A stretch of DNA of 64,000 nucleotides from Linanthus parryae. Lineage: Eukaryota; Streptophyta; Magnoliopsida; Ericales; Polemoniaceae. Positions 23,022-34,651 of this stretch are shown one piece after another (the stretch's first letter is position 1; every line of letters begins with the position of its first letter). A program made the position numbers and the translations under genes. The notes under the pieces are model-generated. The model was given only the letters and a program-made list of their open reading frames with translations. It was not told the origin of the DNA and ran no database searches. Location of the stretch: positions 60,845,718 through 60,909,717 of the forward strand of contig JALGPY010000004.1 in NCBI GenBank assembly GCA_023055425.1. The letters run 5' to 3'.

Positions 23022-26000
23022 CTAGAGCCAATCTGGCGCATCTCGTATGCCTATAGATCTGGCGTGCCCTTCATGCTTTCGCTGCGCAAGAGGTTTCGTA
23101 AGCGGATCTGACACGTTGTCATCTGTCGGAATCTTGCATATCTTCACATCTCCTCGATCGATCATATCACGAATAAGATGGAATCTCCTAAGTACATGCT
23201 TTGACTTTTGGTGCGATCTTGGTTCCTTCGCTTGTGCGATTGCCCCAGAGTTGTCACAGTACAACTCTACGGGATCCACTATGCTAGGGACCACACCGAG
23301 CTCAGTGATAAACTTCTTTATCCATACTGCCTCTTTCGCCGCTTCCGCAGCAGCAATGTACTCATCTTCTGTTGTAGAATCAGCAACTGTGCCTTGCTTG
23401 GAACTCTTCCAGCTCACAGCTCCTCCATTCAGGCAAAACACGTATCCAGATTGCGATCTGTAATCATCCTTGTCGGTTTGGAAGCTTGCGTCAGTGTAAC
23501 CCTTTACACTTAGCTCTTCCATTCCTCCAAATATCAAGAACACATCCTTAGTTCTTCTCAAGTACTTTAGGATGTTCTTGACAGCAATCCAGTGACTCTC
23601 ACCCGGATTGGACTGATATCTGCTCACCATACTCAACGCGTATGATACGTCTGGTCTAGTACATAGCATGGCGTACATGATGGATCCTATGGCCGAAGCA
23701 TAGGGTATCCTGCTCATGCGGTCCTTCTCCATCTCGTTGGAGGGACAGTCATTCTTAGAAAGAGTGACTCCATGTGACATGGGCAAGAATCCCTTCTTGG
23801 AATTTTGCATGTTGAACCTCTTCAACACCTTGTCAATATATGTACTCTGACTTAGGCCAAGCAACCTTTTAGATCTATCTCTATAGATCTTTATACCAAG
23901 TATATAGGCTGCATCTCCTAAGTCTTTCATCGCAAAGCACTTTCCTAGCCAATCTTTAACAGATTGCAGAGTAGGAATATCATTGCCAATGATTAGTATG
24001 TCATCCACATACAAGACCAGAAATACTATAGAGCTCCCACTAACCTTCTTGTAAACACAAGGCTCATCTTCGTTCTTGATGAAGCCAAACTCTTTGACCG
24101 CGTCATCAAAACGTCGATTCCAACTCCTAGAAGCTTGCTTTAATCCATAAATGGATCTTTGCAGCTTACAGACTTTATTGGCATTCTCTGGATCCTCAAA
24201 ACCCTCTGGTTGTGTCATGTACACATCCTCAAGGAGGTTCCCATAAAGGAACGCTGTTTTGACATCCATTTGCCAAATCTCATAGTCGTAGTATGCTGCA
24301 ATAGCAAGTAAGATTCGAATGGATTTAGTCATGGCGACTGGTGAAAAGGTCTCATCATAGTCAATACCATGAATCTGTCTATAACCTTTGGCCACCAATC
24401 GCCCCTTATAGGCAACTACCTTGCCATCCATGTCGGTCTTCTTCTTGAAGACCCACTTGCACCCTATGGGTCGAGCCCCTTCGGGTGGTTCCACCAAAGT
24501 CCATACTTTGTTGGTGTACATGGAATCCATTTCGGATCTCATGGCTTCTAGCCACTTCTTAGAGTCTGGGCCACTCATGGCTTCTCCATAGTTCGCAGGC
24601 TCATCTTCCATGAGTGGTATGTCATCGGGCTCAGTCACGAGGAGTCCATACCTCTCTGGCTCATGACGCACTCTTCCTGATCTACGGAGTTCCTGTGTTA
24701 CCTGAACAGGCTCTTCCACAACTTCTTGTGGTTCCTGTTCATGTTCCATTATTGGTTCAGTGGTTTGTGGTTCATGAATTTCTTCAAGTTCTACAACCCT
24801 CCCACTTGCTTCTTTAGAGACTAGTTCTCTTTCTAGAAACACGCCGGTCCGAGCAACAAACACTTTGTTCTCGATAGGGTTATAGAAGTAATATCCTTTA
24901 GTCTCCTTAGGATATCCCACAAACTTACACTTATCCGCTTTAGGCCCGAGCTTGTCTGTCTGTAAACGCTTTACATAGACGTCGCAGCCCCAAATCTTCA
25001 TAAACGACACTATGGGACGCTTCCCAGTCCATATCTCATATGGCATCTTCATGACTGATTTGGATGGAACTCGGTTAATGGTAAAAGCTGCCGTCATTAG
25101 AGCATGTCCCCAAAAGGATATCGGAAGATCTGTTTGAGACATCATAGATCGCTCCATATCTAACAAAGTGCGATTCCTCCTCTCGGATACACCATTCCAT
25201 TGTGGTGTTCCGGGTGGAGTGAGCTGGGATACAATCCCACACTCTCTAAGATACTCATCAAACTCTTGGCTTAAATATTCTCCTCCACGATCCGATCGTA
25301 GAGCTTTAATACTTTTGCCAAGTTGCTTTTCTACTTCACTCTTGAATTCTTTGAACAATTCAAAGGATTCAGATTTGGCCTTCATAAGGTATACAAATCC
25401 ATATCTACTGAAATCATCAGTAAATGTGATGAAGTAGGTATAACCACCTCTGGCAGGCGTGGGGAATGGTCCGCATACATCAGTATGTATGAGTGCCAAT
25501 AACTCACTAGTCCGCTCGCCTTTCTTATTGAAAGGAGACTTTGTCATTTTTCCCAATAAACAAGATTCACATGTCTCATATGATTCCAAATCAAATGAGT
25601 CTAGAAGTCCATCCTTATGGAGTCTAGATATGCGTTTCTCATTTATATGGCCTAAACGACAGTGCCATAGATATGTAGGATTTAAATCATTAGTTTTAAT
25701 CCTTTTAGTATTTATGTTATAGATTGGATTATTTAGATCAAGGATATACAATCCATTAGACAAATGCGCACTACAATAGTGCATACTATCAAAATAAATG
25801 GAGCAACACTTGTCCTTTATTGAAATAGAAAAACCTTTCTCGTCCAAACAAGAAACGGAAATAATGTTTCTGCTCATAGCAGGCACATAAAAGCAATTGT
25901 CTAATTCTAAAATAAGTCCAGAAGGCAAAGATAGCTCATAAACGCCTACAGCTAATGCAGCAACCTTTGCTCCATTCCCGACGCGCAAGTCTATCTCCCC

Positions 26001-26957
26001 TTTTCGCAATCTTCTACTTCTTTTCAAATCCTGCACATTACGACAAATGTGAGAACCACATCCGGTATCTAATACCCAAGATGATGAAATAGAAAGATTG
26101 ACGTCTATAACATAAATACCTTGTGGTGGTGGAATCACTATTCCAAGCTTCTTATCCTCCAGATATTTAGGGCAATTCCTCCTCCAGTGACCCGGCTGGC
26201 TGCAGTAGTGACACTCACCTTTAGCCACGCCTCCACTAGGCTTTAGGGCTTCCTTGGACTTCGCAACTTTCTTGCGTTTTCCTTTTGAAGTAGATGCAAC
26301 TGACTTGCCCTTCTTCTTGTGGACCATCATTATGGCCTTGCCCTTGCCTTTATTGATGCTTTGCTCAGCTGTCTTTAGCATGTTCAATAAGTCTGGCAAA
26401 GACTTGTTGATTTCGTTCATATTATAGTTCATGATGAACTGATTATAACTGTCAGGCAACGATTGCAGGACGAGATCAGTCGCCAAGTCCTGGCCGAGTG
26501 GGAACCCCAGTCTCTCAAGGTTCTCTATGTACCCGATCATCCGGAGTACATGAGGGCCTACTGGATTCCCCTCTGCAAGACTGCTTTTGAACAATGCTTT
26601 AGACACCTCATAGCGCTCATGCCTTGCCTGTTCCTGAAACAATTGTTTCAAGTGTATGATCATATCATAGGCTTCCATGTTCTCGTGTTGCTTCTGAAGC
26701 TCACTAGTCATGGTACAAAGCATGAGGCAAGTCACGTCATTAGAATCATCAACATGTTTCTGACGTGCCCTTACTGCCGCTAGTAGAGACTCATCTTGTG
26801 GTGGGTCTGGAATTGGAGTGTCCAAGACGTACAGCTTCTTTTCTTGCTTGAGGACAATCCTCAAGTTTCTGTACCAGTCAAGGAAATTTGTTCCAGACAA
26901 TTTATCCTTCTCAAGGACAGATCGTAGGGATGAACTCGATGCGTTGTTGTTTGCCAT
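23022..26957 (-). CDS. Copia B gag-pol polyprotein, intact
   Basis: The chosen start, ATG 26957 (MANNNASSSS), gives 1,311 residues; an ATG ten codons upstream is in frame but not conserved in element C. Numbering from that upstream ATG: gag about 20-215, CCHC knuckle C259-C262-H267-C272, basic linker before it, protease D307-T-G, integrase zinc motif H442/H447/C473/C476, integrase D503, D566, E602, reverse transcriptase D908 and YVDD 993-996, RNase H D1166, E1207, D1245. Order PR-INT-RT-RH defines Copia. The frame has no stop or shift and all catalytic residues seen are present. It encodes the particle, protease and enzymes that reverse-transcribe and integrate the element. Lineage within Copia is not resolved; LTR and leader length suggest an Angela/BARE-like group. 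Confidence 0.96.
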   Translation of the reverse strand: MANNNASSSSLRSVLEKDKLSGTNFLDWYRNLRIVLKQEKKLYVLDTPIPDPPQDESLLAAVRARQKHVDDSNDVTCLMLCTMTSELQKQHENMEAYDMIIHLKQLFQEQARHERYEVSKALFKSSLAEGNPVGPHVLRMIGYIENLERLGFPLGQDLATDLVLQSLPDSYNQFIMNYNMNEINKSLPDLLNMLKTAEQSINKGKGKAIMMVHKKKGKSVASTSKGKRKKVAKSKEALKPSGGVAKGECHYCSQPGHWRRNCPKYLEDKKLGIVIPPPQGIYVIDVNLSISSSWVLDTGCGSHICRNVQDLKRSRRLRKGEIDLRVGNGAKVAALAVGVYELSLPSGLILELDNCFYVPAMSRNIISVSCLDEKGFSISIKDKCCSIYFDSMHYCSAHLSNGLYILDLNNPIYNINTKRIKTNDLNPTYLWHCRLGHINEKRISRLHKDGLLDSFDLESYETCESCLLGKMTKSPFNKKGERTSELLALIHTDVCGPFPTPARGGYTYFITFTDDFSRYGFVYLMKAKSESFELFKEFKSEVEKQLGKSIKALRSDRGGEYLSQEFDEYLRECGIVSQLTPPGTPQWNGVSERRNRTLLDMERSMMSQTDLPISFWGHALMTAAFTINRVPSKSVMKMPYEIWTGKRPIVSFMKIWGCDVYVKRLQTDKLGPKADKCKFVGYPKETKGYYFYNPIENKVFVARTGVFLERELVSKEASGRVVELEEIHEPQTTEPIMEHEQEPQEVVEEPVQVTQELRRSGRVRHEPERYGLLVTEPDDIPLMEDEPANYGEAMSGPDSKKWLEAMRSEMDSMYTNKVWTLVEPPEGARPIGCKWVFKKKTDMDGKVVAYKGRLVAKGYRQIHGIDYDETFSPVAMTKSIRILLAIAAYYDYEIWQMDVKTAFLYGNLLEDVYMTQPEGFEDPENANKVCKLQRSIYGLKQASRSWNRRFDDAVKEFGFIKNEDEPCVYKKVSGSSIVFLVLYVDDILIIGNDIPTLQSVKDWLGKCFAMKDLGDAAYILGIKIYRDRSKRLLGLSQSTYIDKVLKRFNMQNSKKGFLPMSHGVTLSKNDCPSNEMEKDRMSRIPYASAIGSIMYAMLCTRPDVSYALSMVSRYQSNPGESHWIAVKNILKYLRRTKDVFLIFGGMEELSVKGYTDASFQTDKDDYRSQSGYVFCLNGGAVSWKSSKQGTVADSTTEDEYIAAAEAAKEAVWIKKFITELGVVPSIVDPVELYCDNSGAIAQAKEPRSHQKSKHVLRRFHLIRDMIDRGDVKICKIPTDDNVSDPLTKPLAQRKHEGHARSIGIRDAPDWL

Positions 26958-28548
26958 TTGGAATTCTACAAAACGAGAAATATGCAATTTAGTATTTTGA
27001 ACAATTTAACTATATTTAATAACGGCTAGATCATTAAATATAGCTCCCACTATTTTTCTCGGAATAATAGCCCTCACTATTAAAGCGGAAAATATCTTTA
27101 TATTTTCTAGTGGGTCCAAGATCCCTTTTCACTTCTTCTTGAGCTTGCTTTGGCAAGTCACCCAAGAATTGGTTATTTAGGTAGGAACCATTCCAATTGC
27201 ATCCCATGCAACTCTTGGTCCAATTAGGTGAATAAATTCCTTTTATTCTTTATCCAATTGGATAACTCCTAATTGTCATGCCTCTAAGCTCATCAATCCA
27301 ATTGACTCTTGCCTAGTTGCGTCCAACCTCTTGCTTTCAACATACACGCATTACTAGCTTGCGTCGTCCGCAACACATCATGAAAAATTAAAATCGCCTT
27401 GCTTTGGCAAGCCCGAATTTTAATAGGCCATGATCATGAAGGGTGTTTTGGCAAGAGAAGGCAAAACGCAATATTTAATTGAGGGATTTCTTTTAATTTG
27501 TTTGGTTGATCTTTATCAACATGGTCTACTTATTTGGATTGGGCTATCCACAATAAAAGACCAACCTTGTTTATTATTATCTTGTTATCGTTTTGCTTGT
27601 AGCGCCATACACACAAAATAAATAACAAGGCATGAATAATAAACATCCACAAAATAAAAAAACGTGGCATGGATATGGCCTCTAGACTAATGATATTATC
27701 AAGCCAATGATAATATCTAATTTCCCTAAAGTGCCGAGCTCATCTCCATGTGCTCCACCATAGCTGCGCGTCTAGGGATGTCTTTTGGCTCCTTTGGTTC
27801 TCCAATCTTCTTCTCCATGTTCTTGGCTATCATCTAAATATTTCTAATTCTAGCCTAACATCTAGAATAAATAAATAATAAAAGCCTCACATGTCGAGGA
27901 GAAAAAGAACGACTCGCAGGCCGTAAAACTTAATTAATTATTACATTAATTTGATCAGCTCGCAGGCCGTAAACCAAACCACAAAACAATAAACATCCAC
28001 AATCCTAGGCCATATCCATCCACCATGCAATAAAGCACATAATACAGTTAAAACCAATTTTTAACGCGCTTGTTTAATTTTTAGTGAAATTGGGTAACTA
28101 GGGTTTCACAACGGTCCAAAGGGTCCAAGCCAACAAGTGGCCCGAACCCTAGGACCGCCGCACGCCTAGGGGGCCGCGGCCTTGCTTGGCGCACAAGGGA
28201 GGGGCGGGCGGCTAGGGTTTCGGCCCTAGTCCCCTTCCTCCTTCCTTGTTGCCCAAGCAAGGTTGTTTCCTTATGGATTTAATTCCATAATTTTGTTTCC
28301 ATAATTGAAAACCCCTTTTCAATCATGTGCCCATGAACCCTAATTTTTCAAGAACCCAATTATTCACATCCTATGTGATTAAACTCACCAATTCTAACAT
28401 CCAATGTTAAATTGGGTCTTGTTTGATTGAATCAAATTCAATATTGCATCTACTATGCCAATTTTTCAGTTTTCGCGTAATAAACAATAATACGGTGTAT
28501 GAACTGAAATCGTAATCACATAATATCATGTTATGCTCTACGACCTGT
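26958..28548 (-). other. Untranslated leader of Copia B
   Basis: About 1.6 kb without coding features. It holds the paired CTCGCAGGCC (27913-27922) and TGATCAGCTCGCAGGCC (27952-27968) motifs conserved in A and C, and a GC-rich segment around 28150-28250 with short inverted repeats. Confidence 0.7.
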
Positions 28549-28561
28549 GGCTCTGATACCA
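28549..28561 (-). promoter_or_regulatory. Primer binding site of Copia B
   Basis: TGGTATCAGAGCC on the minus strand, one base inside the 5' LTR; complementary to the initiator methionine tRNA 3' end. Confidence 0.93.
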
Positions 28562-28562
28562 C

Positions 28563-30003
28563 TGTTGGGTTTTGACGTAGGTAACGCAGCGGAATAACAA
28601 AATTAATCCTACTCAAAGCCCACCAAGGATCACAGGAAGAGACATCATAACATGATTAAGGACATAGAAGATGTGTACCTTTTGATTTGTGAGATCACAC
28701 GAAGAATGATGTCCTCGTCTCTACGGTTGATCCACGTCTAGAGGTGAGATCTAGATTCTTCCTTCAATCAAGTGCTAGCTTGAACCTTGGAGGAAGAGGG
28801 ATGAAGATCAAAGCAACAAATCACCAAGGCAACAAAGGAGGGGGCGGCCCTCTCTTTGCCGTCGGGTAGAGGGGCGGACGGGAGGGCTAGGGTTTCGGCC
28901 CTAGCTCTTTTGTCTTGCTCTCTCTTTTGCTCTCTCCCACTCTTTGTGTGTTATGACTAATAACTCATGTAGTGGGAAGGAAGCTAGAGCCTCCTTTATA
29001 TACTCCAACAACTCCTTGTTGTTTCCATAAAAGAGTTTTCTTGTTCTAGTAGGACTAGAACTATCCCCTTCCTTGCAAATTAGTCCTACTAAGTTTGCAA
29101 GGTGTTGCACAACGATCCTTCTATTAATTAATCCATATTAATTAATCCCAAATCTAACTCTACTCTATTTGACGTGTGACCCCATAGGTTTCTATATAGT
29201 TGGTAGTAACTTTTACTAACATGGAGCGGTGTCTAGCAACACATCCATGCAACCCAACCAATAGAAATAGTCAGTGATCCCGACAAACCTTTGTGCCCAA
29301 TATGTCATATTGCATTATCCCTTTGTCTCCATATCCGGATTGGACACGAGACATAAATAGTCACACTCGTATATCCAATCCATAGTTCCTCGATCCTGGG
29401 AATATGCTTATGCTTGCAGATAACATTAATATCTCCATATTAATTTATCTGAGTCTGGCCAGACATTCAATAAGCCTCATCCCTCGAGTGGCCGTGGATA
29501 TTTACCCCCATTATGTGGGAGGGACAAATCCTATCTACATCACTACGATCTCTAAGCTTGCTTCCTATCACGCCCGATAGCCACCTTTATGATTACCCAG
29601 TTACGGTGTAACGTTTGATAACATCAAAGCGCAATATTTCACAACTAGAGTATCTAGTGACTTCAAGTCTAAGGATTGCAATAATATTAGCACTACGAAA
29701 AGCGATTGTGACTTCACATAATCTAATGTATCCTTTTCGTCGTGGGTCAATCCAGTATGCCATTACTCCTAATGCATACCCATGTGTTAGACTTGATATC
29801 TCCATATCAATCTACCCACATACTAGTCTATATTTGATTGTCCTATTAATCAATATAATTGACTAGGGATATTTAAGATAAATAACACAATTTATCTAAG
29901 GACTTCATTATATTAAATATCGCAATAAATAATGAATGAATATTCTAGCCAAAACATTGTTCATACTAAATCTACGATTGCCTCTAGGGCATCTATTCCA
30001 ACA
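28563..30003 (-). repeat. 5' LTR of Copia B (1441 bp)
   Basis: TG...CA ends; adjoins the primer site and the right GATAC target-site copy. Core promoter TATATAAAG lies at 28994-29002 on the minus strand. This copy drives the genomic transcript. Confidence 0.95.
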
Positions 30004-31261
30004 GATACAGCAAAAGCGGTGATCCTAACTGAGGCGCGATCATTATTTTTGAAGACGTCAGCAGCTCCTTTAGTTTCCCGAACGCAGCTTCGTGCTCCGG
30101 AGTCCAGCTGTATGCGGCATCTTTCCTGAGGAGATCACTGAAACAGCAGGTAATTTCGGCAATCGCTGGGATGAATCTCCGCATATATGATAGCTTTCCT
30201 AAGAACGTTTTCAAGGCACTTTGGTTATGCGGCGGAGTCATGCTGGTGATGGCTGACACTTTCGCAGGCTCAGGCTCGATTCCCTGGCGATGCACTACGC
30301 ATCCCAAGAACTTTCCTGACGTCACTCCGAATGCGCACTTCATGGGGTTCATCTTCAGCTGAAAGCGTCTGCATCTATTGAACACTTTCCGCAAGTCTTC
30401 CAGGTGATCTGCCTCCTGCTTGGATTTAACCACGAGGTCATCCACATAAAATTCCACTTCCTTGTGCATCATGTCGTGGAACAGGGCCATCATGGCCCAG
30501 TGATAAGTTGCACCTACGTTTTTGAGACCGAAAGGCATCACCGTGTAGTTGAATACCCCTACTGGAGTGATGAATGCGGTTTTCTGCGCATCTTCAGGGT
30601 CCATCTTGATCTGATTGTATCCGTTGAAGCCGTCCATGAAACTGAACATGCGATGACCCGCTGTCGAATCAATAAGCAGATCAGTGTTGGGAAGCGAAAA
30701 ATCGTCCTTGGGGCAGAAGCGATTGAGATCTCGGAAATCCACACAGATGCGAAGCTGCCCATTCTTCTTTACCACATGCATAATGTTGGCCAGCCATGTA
30801 GGATGGTGATTCGGCTCTATGAACTTGGCGTCCAGGAGTTTGACAATCTTTTGTTTGATCTTCACGTTAAGCTCCGGCCTGAAGCTTCTTGTGCTTTGCT
30901 TTACCGGCTTAGACCCCGGAATGATGTCTAAACGGTGCATGGTGATACTTGTGTCCAGACCGGGCATCTCATCATACTCCCATGCGAACACGTCCTTGTA
31001 CTCGGTCAGGAGTTGTAGCAGTCTTTTCTCCTCTTCGCTTGTGAGGTCCGCACTTAGAAAGACCAGCCTCTTCTTTTCTTCGTTCGGGCTTAGGAACACC
31101 TCCTTTAGCTCTTGCTTTTGTGGTCTGGGTTTGTCTTCCATGCATTCGGGCGCTTCTTTGAGCTTCTCGTCTAGAGTGCTCTGCGTTGGTTTTTCCGTTA
31201 GCGCAACCTGCTCGATTTGGTTGATTTGCTGAGGGATATCCTCATGCCCGCGTGAGGACAT
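30004..31261 (-). pseudogene. Gypsy D reverse transcriptase
   Basis: From ATG 31261 the frame encodes a Gypsy reverse transcriptase: VFAWEYDEMPGL, RICVDFRDLN, FSFMDGFNGYNQI (D210), MPFGLKN and FYVDDLVVKS (catalytic D274 and D275). At 30004 it is cut by Copia B and resumes in the same frame at 21561. A TGA at 31274-31276 separates it from the gag-protease frame, with which it is in phase; element F reads through the corresponding site, so the stop looks secondary rather than a conserved expression signal. Confidence 0.9.
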
Positions 31262-31273
31262 CCCCGCGCACCT

Positions 31274-33159
31274 TCATATGCGATAGCATTTCTTCCCGTT
31301 GGCGTAGAAACTCTCTATCTCCTTTCCTTCAGGGTCATGCTTTGCTATTCTCTTCAGAGTGTACACGTTCTTTCGCTGGTAGGCGATCCGTGGCACCTCT
31401 TCTCGCGTGGGCGGCTTTTCCTTGGCATCCTCTCTTGTCACCATTACTCCCGCAGGTGATTGATCTTTGATATCTTCCCATAGGAGTAAAGGAGTGGGGT
31501 TGAATGGTCCCGGTGTTTTCTCATCCGCCATCTCGGTGAACCACACCGCCTCGCTGAGATGTGCTTCATCCATGTTGAATGGATTCGTCGAAGCCGGTAT
31601 CTCGACTATTCTGTCGTTCCAGATAGCTTTCATCACTTGGTGAGCTGTTGAAGGGACAGCATCAAAGCGATGAATCCAGGCTCGACCTATGATCATGTGA
31701 TACGTAGTGTTCGCATCTATGACATAGAACTTCGCTGAGCACTTGATCTTGCCGATCTGGACGCCCAGGCGGATCCATCCTATCGTCATTCTGGAGTCGC
31801 TTCCAAATCCCATTAGCGGAGATGGACGCCTGACAATCTTGTACTCGGGGATCACTGCTAGCTTCAGTGTGTGGAGCGAAACGACGTTAACCGCTGCTCC
31901 TCCGTCGACGAATGCTCTTTTGAACTCGACGCCATTGATGATGGCCGTCACATACAGAGGCCTCTGGTGGCTCGCATCTGTCTTTTTGTCGCTGGCAGAA
32001 AAGGTCATAATCTTTTCTGTAGAGCGAGACGCCCTAATGACTTTCCCATTGGAGACTACAAGATCCTCTTCGTAGTCTTCTGCTATCCTTAAGATCGCTT
32101 TTGTCATCTCCGTCCGGCATTTCTCTGAGAAGTTCATTTCGTCAAAGAATCTGCTGAAGCAGTGCGACCCCTTCATCCGGTCGGCACGTTCGTCCTCCGT
32201 GTCTACGCTGTAGTCCTCATCATCATGGACTTCGGCAATGATGGGTAGACCATCCTCTGCGACCTCTTCCAGATCCACAATCGAGATCATAGCGACCTCT
32301 TTACCTTTCGACTCTTGCTCCGCATGGGCAGGAAGTGGATTGTTGCACACATCCTGCATGTGGTCGCTAACGATCAGCTCGCCATTCTTCATCTTTTGGC
32401 TGAACACAATCCTGAGCTTCTTACAGTCCGCTGTGGGATGCATGACCTTGCCGTGGTACTCGCACCACTTCGGGTCCCTCACCATCTCCGTGGAGGGTGC
32501 CCTCTCGAGCGGCGGTAGGACACCGTCCTTGCGCCATTGCCTGCAGAGGTCGCTTGCCTCTTCCACCGAACATGGCAGAGGTGGTGCATCCAAGTTCACA
32601 ATCTTCGCCTGCTTCTGGGGTGAAACTGTATTGACTTCAGCTTCGCGTCCCCTCTTGTAGCTGAATCTCCCGATTTTGAAAGTAGTAGCGCCCGAGGATC
32701 GCTCCGGAGCGCTTCTCTTTTTCTTCCTCTCCACTATAGGCTCAATGTTCTTCGTGCATTCGATTAATTTTGAAAACGTAGACGTTTGCAGATTGATGAG
32801 CATACCTTTGTATTCATCTCGCATGCACTGTAGGCATATCTCTACGAGCCTACTTTCGAGTATCACATCTTTGCATTCCAAGGACTTCGCCCTGAACTTC
32901 TTGATGAAAGTTATTCCGTCCTCTTCGCGCTTCTGATACATCCGCGAGAGGTGGATCATTGTCACCTTTTCCTCCATATGGAAGAACTTGGTGTAGAACT
33001 TTTGGACCATGTCGTCCCAAGTCTTCACGGACCCAGCTTCCAACGTCCTGTACCACTTGTACGCTACGTTTCCCAAGGATTTCGGGAACTCTCGCATCAG
33101 CAGTTTGGGATCGGCTCCATACGGCCCCATGAAATCGATGAAACGCATGACATGTTCAT
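31274..33159 (-). CDS. Gypsy D gag (C-terminal half) and protease
   Basis: This continues gag after the nested element E: the frame from 39911 to 39180 joins the one entering at 33154 without a shift, giving an 870-codon gag-protease frame once E is ignored. It holds the retrotransposon gag domain (LMREFPKSLGNVAYKWYRTL, KFYTKFFHMEEKVTMIHLSRMYQ), a zinc-finger-like C-x2-H...H-x4-C (CEYHGKVMHPTADC), an acidic region, and an aspartic protease with FVDGGAAVNV, where DGG replaces the usual DTG/DSG, as commonly seen in this lineage. The C-terminal segment ending KKCYRI leads into the reverse transcriptase. Confidence 0.87.
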
Positions 33160-34638
33160 TGACACGATCCAACCGCAAGTGTACGGCTGTCGCGTGTAGT
33201 AATATCCGGTAATCCGGGTTTGTCGAACCCAAAGGACTTCTCGTGAACGAATTAGGATGATTAACTTTAATGTGGGCAAGTAACTGAGTTTGTTTGACTA
33301 ATCTAAGAAAGTAAGTAACAAGCTAATTATTAAAATTGAGATTAATATGTGGGATAAGTATCAGGATATATCTTCGGTTCACTAGGGATCTCACACCATT
33401 AATGATTTACGTTCTAGTAACACGAATGTACTCTACTTAGCCAAACGAGCACATTTACCTTGAAGATTCCTCAACCAAAGCCTATAGTTAAACTCACGTA
33501 CCTGATTCCTCTAGCCTACTCAAGTTCAACTACGCATTATGTTCTCTTGATCTACTCTTAGTTCTTAGCCAACTAGCAAGATTCCTCAACCCTAGATACA
33601 GCTAGTGCATGATTCAAGTTCCAACAATGAATATTGATTCCTCTAACATTCATCACCTAGATCAACCATATTGCTACGTCTAACAATATGAAAGATAGAT
33701 TAAACTCATGAATCAAGCATAACTAAACAAAACACATTCAATTAAGCATAGAAGCATGAAACAAGATCCATAAATCACCAAACTTGGTGTTCAAACCCTA
33801 GCTACCTATGAGATATCCCGAATAGAAGATTTAGCTACTAAAACACATGATCAAAGTACAAAGTTTATTGATCATCAACAAAAAGTAGAGAAGAGAAGAG
33901 AATAGAAAATCAAACGATGGTCTCCAAGCTCCCAAGAAAGCTCCTCTCCTCTCCAATGGCGTCCCCTTGATGAATAATTCTGCCCTAGGTCGTTCTCTCC
34001 TATTAAACCCGTTCCTTCTTTTTAAGTTTGTAAAAATTACACTTTTTACCCCCTTTCTAATCACGTCAGATCCAATATGTGATCTTGTGATCACAATTTG
34101 TGATCCTAGGATCATCTTTTGTAGTTGTAGAGTCACGGTGATCTTCTATGTGGTCTTGCACTTGATCTTGTGATCATAGGATCACCTTTTTTTAATTGTA
34201 GGATCACGTTGATCTTCCATGTGGTCTTGCACTTGATCTTGTGATCACAATTTGTGATCCTCTACTTCCAGTGAGTTGCTTCTTTTCACTCCTCTTGAAT
34301 TTTTGGCCAAGTCTTTTTCTCCTCTTAGCTTCTCCTCTTCTTCTATTCTCTCATGCATTCGTTGAGTTTCTTTCTTTCCAAAGTTCGCTTCCGCTCCAAA
34401 ATCCGCACTCCAAGCTTCCGGTCCCTGAAATCCACAACACGAACAAATACCGGAAGATCAAATGCGACAAATAAAGCCTAAAACATGCATAAAACGCCCG
34501 AATTACACAATGAAGTCTAAATACTCAAGTATGCTCAAAACATATAAGAATTGGTCAATTTCTCATACAAATCTCTCTAAACGCACGCAAATCGATGGTG
34601 AATCCTATAAGAATATAACTCCTAAAGTGGAGTTATCA
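33160..34638 (-). repeat. 3' LTR of element E (1479 bp)
   Basis: TGACACGATCC...GTTATCA, matching 37701-39179 at a constant offset of 4,541. It contains a 71-bp direct repeat pair around 34075-34265, rich in TGATCA and GTGATC. Confidence 0.95.
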
Positions 34639-34651
34639 AATACCCCCACAC
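34639..34651 (-). promoter_or_regulatory. Polypurine tract of element E
   Basis: GTGTGGGGGTATT on the minus strand abuts the 3' LTR. A second, similar tract (CAGTGTGGGGGTGG on the minus strand, about 35990-36003) lies inside the element. Confidence 0.8.

Larger units (their letters stand above)
21567..30003 (-). mobile_element. Complete Copia retrotransposon B, apparently intact
   Basis: 8,437 bp with LTRs at 21567-23008 and 28563-30003, flanked by a perfect GATAC duplication (21562-21566 and 30004-30008). It has an initiator-Met-tRNA primer site, a purine-rich tract next to the 3' LTR, and one uninterrupted polyprotein frame. By eye I found three substitutions and one single-base indel between the LTRs. 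It inserted into the RT/RNase H boundary of Gypsy D; removing it with one GATAC restores D's frame. It is the youngest datable insertion and may be autonomous. Confidence 0.96.

Noticed and set aside
23047..26783. Plus-strand ORFs opposite the Copia B polyprotein
   Set aside because: Shadow frames of the intact minus-strand polyprotein.
33831..34474. Small ORFs repeated at 38372-39015
   Set aside because: They are inside the two LTRs of element E and are duplicated with it; no sign of coding selection.
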